From an uncultured Gemmatimonadota bacterium (lineage in GTDB: Bacteria; Gemmatimonadota; Gemmatimonadetes; Gemmatimonadales; Gemmatimonadaceae): a DNA stretch of 28,924 nucleotides. The position numbers and the translations under genes were made by a program. Shown in pieces: positions 7,530-14,041 of this stretch (the stretch's first letter is position 1; the number at the start of each line of letters is the position of its first letter). The notes below the pieces were generated by a model that did no database searches, had not been told where the DNA came from, and saw nothing but the letters and a program-made list of their open reading frames with translations. The stretch covers positions 1 to 28,924 of the forward strand of contig CAMLIT010000050.1 of NCBI GenBank assembly GCA_946480295.1. The letters run 5' to 3'.

Positions 7530-8402
7530 TTGCCCCACCTCGCCCTCGCCACCTGCGCCGAGTATCCGGCACTCTCCCCCGACGACCAGCTCCTGCTCGG
7601 CGCCCTCGCCGGCGCCGGTGCCGACGCCGCGCCGGCCGTGTGGACCGACCCGCGCGTGGACTGGTCGACGTTCGATGCGGTGCTGATCCGCTCCTGCTGG
7701 GACTATCACCTGCATCTCGCCGCCTTCGAGCGCTGGCTCGACCGCCTCGAGGCGGCGGGCACCCCCGTCTGGAATCCGCCGTCCCTCCTGCGCTGGAACA
7801 GCGCGAAGACGTACCTGCGCGACCTGGCCGGCTGTGGCGTGCCGACGATCCCGACGCGGTGGGTCGCGCGCGGCGACGACGCCTCGCTGCAGTCCATCCT
7901 CGACGACGAGGGGTGGGAGCGCGCGGTGGTGAAGCCGACGGTGTCGGCATCGGCGCACGGGACGTGGCTCGCCGCGGGCGGGCGGGCGCACGACGACGAG
8001 TCGCGCTTCCGTGCGGCCGTCGCGGAGAGTGCGCTGCTCGTGCAGCGCTTCGAGGAGACGGTGACGCGCGATGGCGAATGGTCGCTCGTCTTCCTCGACG
8101 GGACGTACAGCCACGCGGTACGCAAGCGGCCACGCGCCGGCGACTTCCGCGTGCAGACGGAGCACGGCGGCACCTTCGCCGTCGAGGAGCCGCCGCCGGC
8201 CGCGCGGCACGGTGCATCCGCGGCGCTCGAGGCGGCGGGTGCGCGAGGCCGGCCGCTCTACGCGCGTGTCGACGGCTGCATCATCGACGGCACGTTCGTG
8301 CTCATGGAGCTGGAGCTGATCGAGCCGCTGCTCTTCCTCGGCGACCGCGACGGGGCGGCCGAGGCGCTCGCCCACGCGTTGCTGCGACGCCTGCGCGGCT
8401 AG
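7530..8402 (+). CDS. ATP-grasp family carboxylate-amine ligase
   Basis: 290 aa from TTG 7530. The protein reads as a RimK/glutathione-synthetase-type ATP-grasp enzyme: an N-terminal domain starting HLALATCAEYP, then FDAVLIRSCWDYHLHL near residues 46-60, WNPPSLLRWNSAKTYL (start of the central domain), the ATP-binding strand AVVKPTVSASAHGTWL, EWSLVFLDGTYSHAVRKRP, and the metal-binding end VLMELELIEPLLFLG. Such enzymes join a carboxylate to an amine or thiol through an acyl-phosphate; the substrate is not evident. The start is uncertain. TTG 7530 fits the expected first strand of the fold but has no Shine-Dalgarno site, while GTG 7476 and TTG 7485 would translate the heptamer repeat. The gene converges on the MoaD-like gene with only 27 bases between the two stops. 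Confidence 0.85.
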   Translation: MPHLALATCAEYPALSPDDQLLLGALAGAGADAAPAVWTDPRVDWSTFDAVLIRSCWDYHLHLAAFERWLDRLEAAGTPVWNPPSLLRWNSAKTYLRDLAGCGVPTIPTRWVARGDDASLQSILDDEGWERAVVKPTVSASAHGTWLAAGGRAHDDESRFRAAVAESALLVQRFEETVTRDGEWSLVFLDGTYSHAVRKRPRAGDFRVQTEHGGTFAVEEPPPAARHGASAALEAAGARGRPLYARVDGCIIDGTFVLMELELIEPLLFLGDRDGAAEALAHALLRRLRG

Positions 8403-8412
8403 CCGCCTAACG

Positions 8413-8432
8413 CCTCCCGCCTCCCGCTCCTA
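8413..8432 (-). repeat. G-rich heptamer pair at the MoaD-like gene stop
   Basis: On the minus strand the TAG stop is followed by GAGC and two GGGAGGC units (8426-8413). It is the shortest member of the stop-linked family, with only two GGG tracts, so a quadruplex is doubtful here. The octamer GCCTAACG follows at 8405-8412. Confidence 0.55.
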
Positions 8433-8726
8433 GCCCCCCGCGATCGCGCCGATGACGAGGAAGGGCTCCTTGCCCGCGGCCACCTCGGACGGGAGCTCCG
8501 CGTCCGGCGGCTCGTTGGAGAGGTCCTCCTCGCAGGCGAAGAAGCGGATGAACGGCCGCCGCTTCCGCGTGACCTGGTCGCGCAGGGTGCCGCGCAGCAT
8601 CGGATAGCGCGCCTCCACCGCGTCGAGCACCGCGCCCTGGGTCACGCGGCCGTCCACGTCGAGCCGCACCTCGCCGTCGATGCGCGCGAGCTCCCGCAGC
8701 GGCGGGGGGAGCACGACGCGGATCAT
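8430..8726 (-). CDS. MoaD/ThiS-family ubiquitin-like protein
   Basis: 98 aa. The beta-grasp pattern is visible: [14 protein letters not shown] at the start, [19 protein letters not shown] for the helix, an arginine-rich middle, and the C-terminal di-glycine (IGAIAGG) required for adenylation and thiocarboxylate or conjugate formation in MoaD, ThiS and Urm1-like proteins. Its ATG overlaps the stop of the upstream BNR-repeat gene by four bases (ATGA), so the two are translationally coupled. No MoaE, ThiG or E1-like enzyme lies nearby, so a molybdopterin or thiamine role is not supported by context; sulfur carrier or modifier is as far as the sequence goes. The insertion [22 protein letters not shown] lengthens the family's usual 80-90 residues a little. 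Confidence 0.85.
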   Translation of the reverse strand: MIRVVLPPPLRELARIDGEVRLDVDGRVTQGAVLDAVEARYPMLRGTLRDQVTRKRRPFIRFFACEEDLSNEPPDAELPSEVAAGKEPFLVIGAIAGG

Positions 8727-9838
8727 TGCAGCGTCTGGACCTCGATCGACAGCACGCCCGGCAGGTCGCGCACGATCGGCGTCCAGCTGTCGCCGGCGTC
8801 GTTCGACCCGTACACCTGCCCGCCGCTCGTGCCGAAGTACACGCCGCACGGGTCGAGCGAGTCCACCGCCATCGCGTCGCGCAGCACGTTCACGTAGCAG
8901 TTCTCCTGCGGCAGCCCCTTCGTCAGCGCCTCCCACTCGTTCCCGCCGGTGCGGCTGCGGTAGACGCGCAGCTTCCCCTCGTGCACGTAGTGCTCGGAGT
9001 CGCTCTTGATCGGCACGACGTAGATGGTGTCCGGCTCGTGCGCGTGCACGTCGATGACGAAGCCGAAGTCCGTCGGCAGGTTGCCGCTCACCTCGTGCCA
9101 CGACTCGCCGCAGTCGTCGCTGCGCATCACGTCCCAGTGCTTCTGCATGAACAGCACGTCGGGACGCGACGGGTGCATCGCGACGTGATGCACGCAGTGC
9201 CCCACCTCGGCGTCCGGATCGGGCATGAACTGCGAGTGCAGCCCCTTGTTGATCGGCTTCCACGTCGCGCCCCCGTCGTCGGTGCGGAACGCGCCCGCCG
9301 CCGAGATGGCGATGTACATCCGCTTCGGGTTCGTGGCGTCCTGGATGATCGTGTGCAGGCACATCCCGCCCGCGCCGGGCTGCCACTTCGAGCCCGTGTC
9401 GTGGCCGCGCAGCCCCGAGAGCTCGCCCCACGTCTGCCCGCCGTCCGTGGTCTTGAAGATCGCCGCGTCCTCGACGCCGGCGTAGACCGTGTCGGGGTCG
9501 TCGAGCGACGGCTCGAGGTGCCACACGCGCTTGAACTCCCACGGGTGCGGCGTGCCGTCGTACCACAGGTGCGTCCCGGGCACGCCGTCGTAGACGAAGG
9601 CGTTGCCGACGGGATTCCAGCTCCTGCCGCCGTCGTCCGAGCGCTGGACGAGCTGCCCGAACCAGCCGCTGCTCTGGGACGCGTAGATGCGGTTCGGGTC
9701 GGCCCTCGACCCCTTCATGTGGTAGATCTCCCAGCCGGCGAAGTGCGGGCCGGAGACCTCCCAGTTGCGACGGGTGCCGTCGGCGGTGAGGACGAAGGCC
9801 CCTTTCTTGGTGCCGACGAGGACGCGGACTCCGGACAT
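8723..9838 (-). CDS. BNR/sialidase-like beta-propeller protein
   Basis: 371 aa. Repeated Asp-box motifs (S/T-x-D-x-G-x-T/S-W) mark the blades: [40 protein letters not shown]. These define the sialidase/Vps10-type BNR propeller fold. Each blade also has a phrase such as PNRIYAS, PDTVYAG, PKRMYIA, PDVLFMQ, PDTIYVV. No signal peptide is seen (it starts [21 protein letters not shown]), so it is probably cytoplasmic. Sialidase catalytic residues are not evident; annotations as exo-alpha-sialidase for such proteins rest on fold only. Start 9838 is preferred over the adjacent ATG 9841 because GGAGG then sits five bases upstream. Coupled to the downstream MoaD-like gene. Confidence 0.85.
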   Translation of the reverse strand: MSGVRVLVGTKKGAFVLTADGTRRNWEVSGPHFAGWEIYHMKGSRADPNRIYASQSSGWFGQLVQRSDDGGRSWNPVGNAFVYDGVPGTHLWYDGTPHPWEFKRVWHLEPSLDDPDTVYAGVEDAAIFKTTDGGQTWGELSGLRGHDTGSKWQPGAGGMCLHTIIQDATNPKRMYIAISAAGAFRTDDGGATWKPINKGLHSQFMPDPDAEVGHCVHHVAMHPSRPDVLFMQKHWDVMRSDDCGESWHEVSGNLPTDFGFVIDVHAHEPDTIYVVPIKSDSEHYVHEGKLRVYRSRTGGNEWEALTKGLPQENCYVNVLRDAMAVDSLDPCGVYFGTSGGQVYGSNDAGDSWTPIVRDLPGVLSIEVQTLQ

Positions 9839-9907
9839 CATTGCCTCCGGGCGAGAGCGGGGGCCCAGAAGATAGGCTGGCCGGCGAGGGCTGTCCACGG
9901 TCAATGC

Positions 9908-9937
9908 TTGCGCCGTCGGCCGCGCCGGCACCATTAT
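9908..9937 (+). promoter_or_regulatory. Candidate promoter of the phospholipid operon
   Basis: TTGCGC at 9908-9913 and CATTAT at 9932-9937 are separated by 18 bases, a plausible weak sigma-70-type pair (3/6 and 4/6 matches). Transcription would begin about 28 bases before the start at 9972. CATTAT is one of the few A/T-rich spots in this 133-base divergent region. Confidence 0.3.
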
Positions 9938-9971
9938 CGGCGCGCGCACCCCCAACCCCCACCCGCGCGCA

Positions 9972-10649
9972 ATGGAAATCACCAACCGTCGCCAGCTCCG
10001 CACGCGGACACGAGCCTGGCCCCCCGTCCTGGCCCGCGCGCTCGCGGCCGCCGGCGCGACGCCCAACCAGGTCTCGGTGGCCAGCGTCGCCTTCGCCGCC
10101 GTCGCGGGCTCCGCGCTCGCCATCGCCGGCACGCGCGCGGCGGCCGCCGTCGGCTCCGGCGTCGGGGCGGGTGTTGCCGCGCTGTCGCTCGTCGTCGCCG
10201 CCGCCGGCATCCAGCTCCGGCTGCTCTGCAACATGCTCGACGGCCTCCTCGCCATCGAGGGCGGCCTGCGCTCGCCGACGGGAGACCTCTACAACGAGAT
10301 CCCCGACCGCGTGGGCGACATCCTGATCCTCCTCGGCGCGGGCTGCGCGCTGCGCGCCCTGCCGTGGGGGCTCGCGCTTGGCTGGAGCGCGGCGCTGCTC
10401 GCCGTGCTCACCGCCTACGTGCGCCTCCTCGGCGGATCGCTCGGCCTCGTGCAGGACTTCACCGGCCCGATGGCGAAGCAGCACCGCATGTTCGCGCTCA
10501 CCCTCGGCGCGCTCGTCGCCGCGGTGGAGGTGTCCATGCACGGCACGCTGTGGAGCCTGTGGGCGGCGCTCGCCGTCATCTGCCTCGGCGCGGCCGTCAC
10601 CCTCGTCAGGCGGACCCGCCGCATCGCGCGCGCGCTCGCCGCGCGATGA
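9972..10649 (+). CDS. CDP-alcohol phosphatidyltransferase-like membrane protein
   Basis: 225 aa with about five or six hydrophobic segments. The family motif D-x2-D-G-x2-A-R-x8-G-x3-D-x3-D is present with exact spacing at residues 87-112 but altered: N87, D90, G91, A94, I95, G104, N108, D112. Two of the four metal-binding aspartates are therefore asparagine and the arginine is isoleucine. Normal members move a phosphatidyl group from CDP-diacylglycerol to an alcohol at the membrane. The changed site may mean a different reaction or subfamily, and I recall similar NxLDG variants in YnbA-like proteins linked to CdsA-like partners, which I could not check. First gene of a five-gene operon; its TGA overlaps the next ATG. 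No clear Shine-Dalgarno site precedes the start. Confidence 0.82.
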   Translation: MEITNRRQLRTRTRAWPPVLARALAAAGATPNQVSVASVAFAAVAGSALAIAGTRAAAAVGSGVGAGVAALSLVVAAAGIQLRLLCNMLDGLLAIEGGLRSPTGDLYNEIPDRVGDILILLGAGCALRALPWGLALGWSAALLAVLTAYVRLLGGSLGLVQDFTGPMAKQHRMFALTLGALVAAVEVSMHGTLWSLWAALAVICLGAAVTLVRRTRRIARALAAR

Positions 10650-11260
10650 TCGCCGCCGTCCTCGCCGCGACGGCACGGATCGTCTCCGGCGCCAGCGTGC
10701 ACTGGACGCAGGCGCTCGAACCGGGCCGGCAGCGGATCTTCTTCGGCAACCACACGAGTCACCTCGACTTCGTGGTGATCTGGTCGTCGCTCCCGCCGGC
10801 GCTGCGCGCGCGCACGCGGCCCGTCGCCGGCGCGGACTACTGGGAGCGCGGGCGCGTGCGACACTACCTGGCGACGCGCGTGTTCAACGCCGTTCTCATC
10901 GCCCGCCCGTCCGGCGGACACTCGCCGAGCGAGGCCGGGAAGTCGATCGCGCGCCTCGCGGCGGCGATGGACGGCGGATGCGACATGATCGTCTTCCCCG
11001 AGGGCACCCGCAGCCTCGACGGCGAGGTGCACCCCTTCAAGAGCGGCATCTATCACCTGTGCCGGCTCAAGCCCGACGTGGAGCTCGTTCCCGTGTACCT
11101 GGCCAACATGAATCGCATCCTGCCGAAGGGCGAGATCGTCCCCGTGCCGCTCCTCGGTCGCGTGGTCTTCGGCGCGCCGCTCCACCTCGAGCCCGGGGAG
11201 GAGAAGGCCGCCTTCCTCGGGCGCGCGCGCGACGCCCTCCTCGCCCTGCGCGACCAGTGA
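10646..11260 (+). CDS. PlsC-like 1-acyl-glycerol-3-phosphate acyltransferase
   Basis: 204 aa. The acyltransferase motifs are plain: NHTSHLD at 35-41 gives the H-x4-D catalytic pair (H36, D41), and FPEGTRS at 117-123 is the glycerol-phosphate binding motif. [11 protein letters not shown] near 84-94 corresponds to the intermediate block. The enzyme would add a second acyl chain to lysophosphatidate or a related lysolipid at the inner membrane. It is short and lacks a strong N-terminal membrane segment beyond the first 15 residues. Start ATG 10646 overlaps the previous stop (ATGA) and its own stop overlaps the next start (GTGA). Substrate precision is inferred from the family only. Confidence 0.88.
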   Translation: MIAAVLAATARIVSGASVHWTQALEPGRQRIFFGNHTSHLDFVVIWSSLPPALRARTRPVAGADYWERGRVRHYLATRVFNAVLIARPSGGHSPSEAGKSIARLAAAMDGGCDMIVFPEGTRSLDGEVHPFKSGIYHLCRLKPDVELVPVYLANMNRILPKGEIVPVPLLGRVVFGAPLHLEPGEEKAAFLGRARDALLALRDQ

Positions 11261-12207
11261 CCGCCTTCCTCGCGTCGACCCTCGGTCGGCTCGTCGTCGG
11301 CGTCGTCGGCCTGCTCGTCGTCGCGACCATCGTCGGCCTGGTGCTGAAGGCGCGCGTGCGCAGCGAGGCCGGGCGCGCCACGGTGGCCAACCTCAACGCG
11401 CGCATCCGCGCCTGGTGGATCATGGTGGCCGTGTTCGGCGTCGCCGTGGCCACCGGCGGCATCGGCTCGGTCGTGCTGTTCGCGCTGATGTCGTTCCTCG
11501 CCATGCGCGAGTTCATGACGCTCACGCCGACCGGGCGCACCGATCACGCGGCGCTCTTCTGGGCGTTCTTCGTCTTCGCGCCGATCCAGTACGTGCTCGT
11601 CGGCATCAAGTGGTACGGCCTGTTCGCGATCATGATCCCCGTCTACGCCTTCATCGCCATCCCGACGCGGATGGCGATCACCGGCGACACCACGCGCTAC
11701 CTCGAGCGCACGGCGACGGTGCAGTGGGGGCTCATGGCGTGCGTGTACTGCATCAGCTACGCGCCGGCGCTCCTCATGCTCGACGTGCCGAACTACGCCG
11801 GGCGCGGGGCGACGCTGCTCTTCTTCCTCGTCCTCGTCGTGCAGCTCAACGACGTGATGCAGTACGTGTGGGGCAAGCTGCTCGGCCGCCACCGCATCGC
11901 TCCCGTGGTGAGCCCGAACAAGACGTGGGAGGGCTTCATCGGCGGCACGCTCACCGCGACCGTGGTCGGGGCGGCGCTCTGGTGGGCGACCCCCTTCACC
12001 CCGCTCGCGGCGGGGCTGCTCTCGCTGCTCATCACGCTCGCCGGATTCGCCGGCGGCCTCGTGATGTCCGCCGTCAAGCGCGACCGCGGCGTGAAGGACT
12101 ACGGGACGCTCATCCAGGGGCACGGCGGCGTGCTCGATCGCGTGGACTCCCTCCTCTTCGCCGCGCCCCTCTTCTTCCATCTCACGCGCTACTTCTACGT
12201 CCCCTGA
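11257..12207 (+). CDS. CdsA-like phosphatidate cytidylyltransferase
   Basis: 316 aa, about eight membrane segments. The C-terminal family signature is complete at about 271-298: SAVKRDRGVKDYG followed by HGGVLDRVDS, with the lysine, arginine and aspartates that bind Mg-CTP. An upstream conserved block reads VSPNKTWEGFIGG. The enzyme makes CDP-diacylglycerol from phosphatidate and CTP, exactly the donor used by the first gene's family. The GTG start overlaps the acyltransferase stop (GTGA), and its TGA overlaps the ATG of the next gene (TGATG). The N-terminal region resembles the longer CdsA/YnbB forms. A housekeeping cdsA probably lies elsewhere, so this may be a dedicated copy; that is inference. 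Confidence 0.92.
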   Translation: MTAFLASTLGRLVVGVVGLLVVATIVGLVLKARVRSEAGRATVANLNARIRAWWIMVAVFGVAVATGGIGSVVLFALMSFLAMREFMTLTPTGRTDHAALFWAFFVFAPIQYVLVGIKWYGLFAIMIPVYAFIAIPTRMAITGDTTRYLERTATVQWGLMACVYCISYAPALLMLDVPNYAGRGATLLFFLVLVVQLNDVMQYVWGKLLGRHRIAPVVSPNKTWEGFIGGTLTATVVGAALWWATPFTPLAAGLLSLLITLAGFAGGLVMSAVKRDRGVKDYGTLIQGHGGVLDRVDSLLFAAPLFFHLTRYFYVP

Positions 12208-13529
12208 TGCGACGACGCATGCGACGACTCGCCGGGCTGGCGACGCTCCTCCTCCTCGCCGCCTTCGCGCCGGCCGCGCTGCACGCGCAGGCCGCCGACA
12301 GCACCACGCGTGGCGCGCTACGCGTCTTCCTCGACTGTCCGATCTTCGTCTGCGACTTCGACTTCTTCCGCGCCGAGCTGTCGACGGTGGACTGGGTGCG
12401 TGACCGGCAGGTCGCCGACGTGCAGATCCTCGTGACGACGCAGACGACGGGGAGCGGCGGCACCGAGTACACGCTGACCTTCCTCGGCCGCGGCCGCGTC
12501 GACGGACTCGCCGACACCCTGCGCTATGCCGCGATCCCGAGCGAGGCACCGGACGCGACGCGGCGCGCCCTCCTCCAGCGCATGCGCGTCGCGCTCGTGC
12601 GGTTCGTCGCGCACGTGGCGGGACCCGGCGCGGTGACCGTCTCGTTCGGCGGCGAGGGGAAGAAGGCGGCGCCGCAGATGACGGCCGGGCGCGACCCGTG
12701 GCACTACTGGGTCTTCCAGACCTCGGTCAACGGCTACATGAACGGCGAGTCGTCCCAGGGGTTCCGCAACTTCTACGGGTCCGTCACCGCCAACCGGGTG
12801 ACCGAGCGCTGGAAGACGAACCTCGGCTACAACGAGAGCTACAACGACAGTCACTTCGACCTGCCCGATTCCACCGTGCCGTCCGGCGTCACGACGGTCA
12901 CCAACGTCCAGCGGAGCTACGGGATCAACGCCCTCCAGGTGAAGAGCCTCTCCACCCACTGGTCCGTCGGCGCGACGGCGAGCGTGAACTCGTCGATGTA
13001 CCTCAACCAGCATCGCGCCTGGTCCGTGTCGCCGGCGATCGAGTACGACATCTTCCCGTACTCCGAGTCCACCCGACGCCAGGTGCGGATCATGTACGCG
13101 ATCGGCACGGCGGGCTACCAGTACAACGACACGACGATCTACCTGAAGACGCGCGAGACGATCCCCTTCCAGCGCCTGACGACGGCGGTCGGCATCACGC
13201 AGCCGTGGGGCTCGATCAACCTCACCGGGAACGCCAACTGGTTCCTGCGCGATCCGTCGAAGCGGAGCTCGGGGATCTTCGGCAGCGTGAACCTGCGGCT
13301 GGTGAAGGGGCTCGCCCTCAACGTCGGCGGCAGCGTCAACTCGCTGCGCGACCAGGTGTACCTGCCAAAGGAGCCGGGCACCGACGAGCAGATCCTGCTC
13401 CAGGAGCGGCAGCGCGCGACGTCGTATCAGTACTTCGTCAGCTTCGGGCTGAGCTACACCTTCGGCTCGATCTACAACAACGTGGTCAATCCGCGCTTCG
13501 GGAACGGCGGCACGTTCTTCATCTTCTGA
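12207..13529 (+). CDS. Outer-membrane beta-barrel protein of unknown function
   Basis: 440 aa. Residues 1-28 form a signal peptide (RRLAGLATLLLLAAF, cleavage near LHAQA). A periplasmic N-terminal part (30-150) has a close cysteine pair in FLDCPIFVCDFDFF (C44, C49) and VDWVRDRQVADVQILVTTQ. From about 165 onward, alternating amphipathic strands rich in aromatic residues run to the C-terminal phenylalanine (GGTFFIF), typical of Omp85-inserted barrels. I do not recognise a named family, though the N-terminal phrase looks like a conserved unit in secreted proteins of several phyla. It overlaps the cytidylyltransferase stop by one base and is followed after one base by the NUDIX gene, so it belongs to the lipid operon. 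A link between lipid synthesis and outer-membrane function is inferred. Confidence 0.78.
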   Translation: MRRRMRRLAGLATLLLLAAFAPAALHAQAADSTTRGALRVFLDCPIFVCDFDFFRAELSTVDWVRDRQVADVQILVTTQTTGSGGTEYTLTFLGRGRVDGLADTLRYAAIPSEAPDATRRALLQRMRVALVRFVAHVAGPGAVTVSFGGEGKKAAPQMTAGRDPWHYWVFQTSVNGYMNGESSQGFRNFYGSVTANRVTERWKTNLGYNESYNDSHFDLPDSTVPSGVTTVTNVQRSYGINALQVKSLSTHWSVGATASVNSSMYLNQHRAWSVSPAIEYDIFPYSESTRRQVRIMYAIGTAGYQYNDTTIYLKTRETIPFQRLTTAVGITQPWGSINLTGNANWFLRDPSKRSSGIFGSVNLRLVKGLALNVGGSVNSLRDQVYLPKEPGTDEQILLQERQRATSYQYFVSFGLSYTFGSIYNNVVNPRFGNGGTFFIF

Positions 13530-13530
13530 G

Positions 13531-13908
13531 ATGCCCCTCACGCGCGTCGTCGCCGCCGTGATCGAGCACGAGGGGCGCTATCTCGTCTGTCAGCGCCCGG
13601 CGCACAAGCGCCACGGCGGGCTGTGGGAGTTCCCGGGCGGGAAGCTGGAGCGCGGCGAGTCGATCCTCGACGCCGCGCGGCGCGAGCTGGCTGAGGAGCT
13701 CGGCGTGCGGCTCCGCTCGGTCGGCGAGCTGCTCCACGCGATCCACGACCCGGGCTCCGAATTCGTGATCGAGTTCCATCCCGTCGAGATCGAGGGTGTC
13801 CCCGCGCCCCTGGAGCACACCGCCCTCGCCTGGCTCACTCCCGCCGAGCTGGCGAGCTATCCGCTGGCGCCGAGCGACCGGGAATTCGTTGGGCGGATGG
13901 CTGGGTAG
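13531..13908 (+). CDS. NUDIX hydrolase, MutT-like
   Basis: 125 aa. The Nudix box is complete: G37-x5-E43-x7-R51-E52-L-x-E55-E56-x-G58, preceded by GGLWEFPGGK, the usual context of MutT-type 8-oxo-dGTP diphosphatases. The first strand LTRVVAAVIEHEGRYLVCQR and the C-terminal LAWLTPAEL (the W-L-T/P-x-E-L phrase) also match MutT. It would cleanse oxidised nucleotides or hydrolyse another nucleoside diphosphate derivative in the cytoplasm. In this operon a CDP-lipid-related substrate is conceivable but unsupported. The start lies one base after the previous stop, consistent with coupled translation. Its TAG stop is the first element of the longest heptamer array in the window. Confidence 0.92.
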   Translation: MPLTRVVAAVIEHEGRYLVCQRPAHKRHGGLWEFPGGKLERGESILDAARRELAEELGVRLRSVGELLHAIHDPGSEFVIEFHPVEIEGVPAPLEHTALAWLTPAELASYPLAPSDREFVGRMAG

Positions 13909-13984
13909 GGTCGAGGGTCGAGGGTCGAGGGTCGAGGGTCGAGGGTCGAGGGTCGAGGGGCGAGGGGCGAGGGGCGAGGGGCGA
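13908..13984 (+). repeat. Eleven-unit heptamer array at the NUDIX stop
   Basis: G-tracts start at 13908 (the G of TAG) and then every 7 bases through 13978: seven GGGTCGA units followed by four GGGGCGA units, without a break. This satisfies the G3-N4 quadruplex pattern many times over on the sense strand. No spacers, so it is not a CRISPR array. Confidence 0.92.
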
Positions 13985-14028
13985 GTGACGAGAGAAAAGC
14001 GTGCATCTCGACCCTCGCCCCTCGACCC
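13950..14028. terminator. Possible bidirectional terminator made of opposed heptamer arrays
   Basis: Bases 13950-13971 (GGGTCGAGGGGCGAGG onward) are complementary to 14007-14028 with one mismatch over 22 bases, leaving a 35-base loop. The structure sits between the convergent NUDIX and SusD genes. Hairpin and quadruplex would compete. No T-tract is present on either side. Confidence 0.45.
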
Positions 14029-14035
14029 TCCCCCC
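14007..14035 (-). repeat. Heptamer array downstream of SusD
   Basis: On the minus strand the tracts are GGGGGG (14035-14030), GGG, GGGG and GGG with TCGA/CGA loops, six bases past the SusD TGA. It is the only array of the family next to a TGA gene. Confidence 0.75.
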
Positions 14036-14041
14036 TGCTCT

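Noticed and set aside
8723..9838. True sialidase activity for the BNR protein
   Set aside because: Only Asp-box blade motifs are visible; the catalytic arginine triad and a signal peptide are not evident.
13908..14035. CRISPR-like array
   Set aside because: The repeat unit is 7 bases with no spacers and no cas genes nearby; it is a simple heptamer array.
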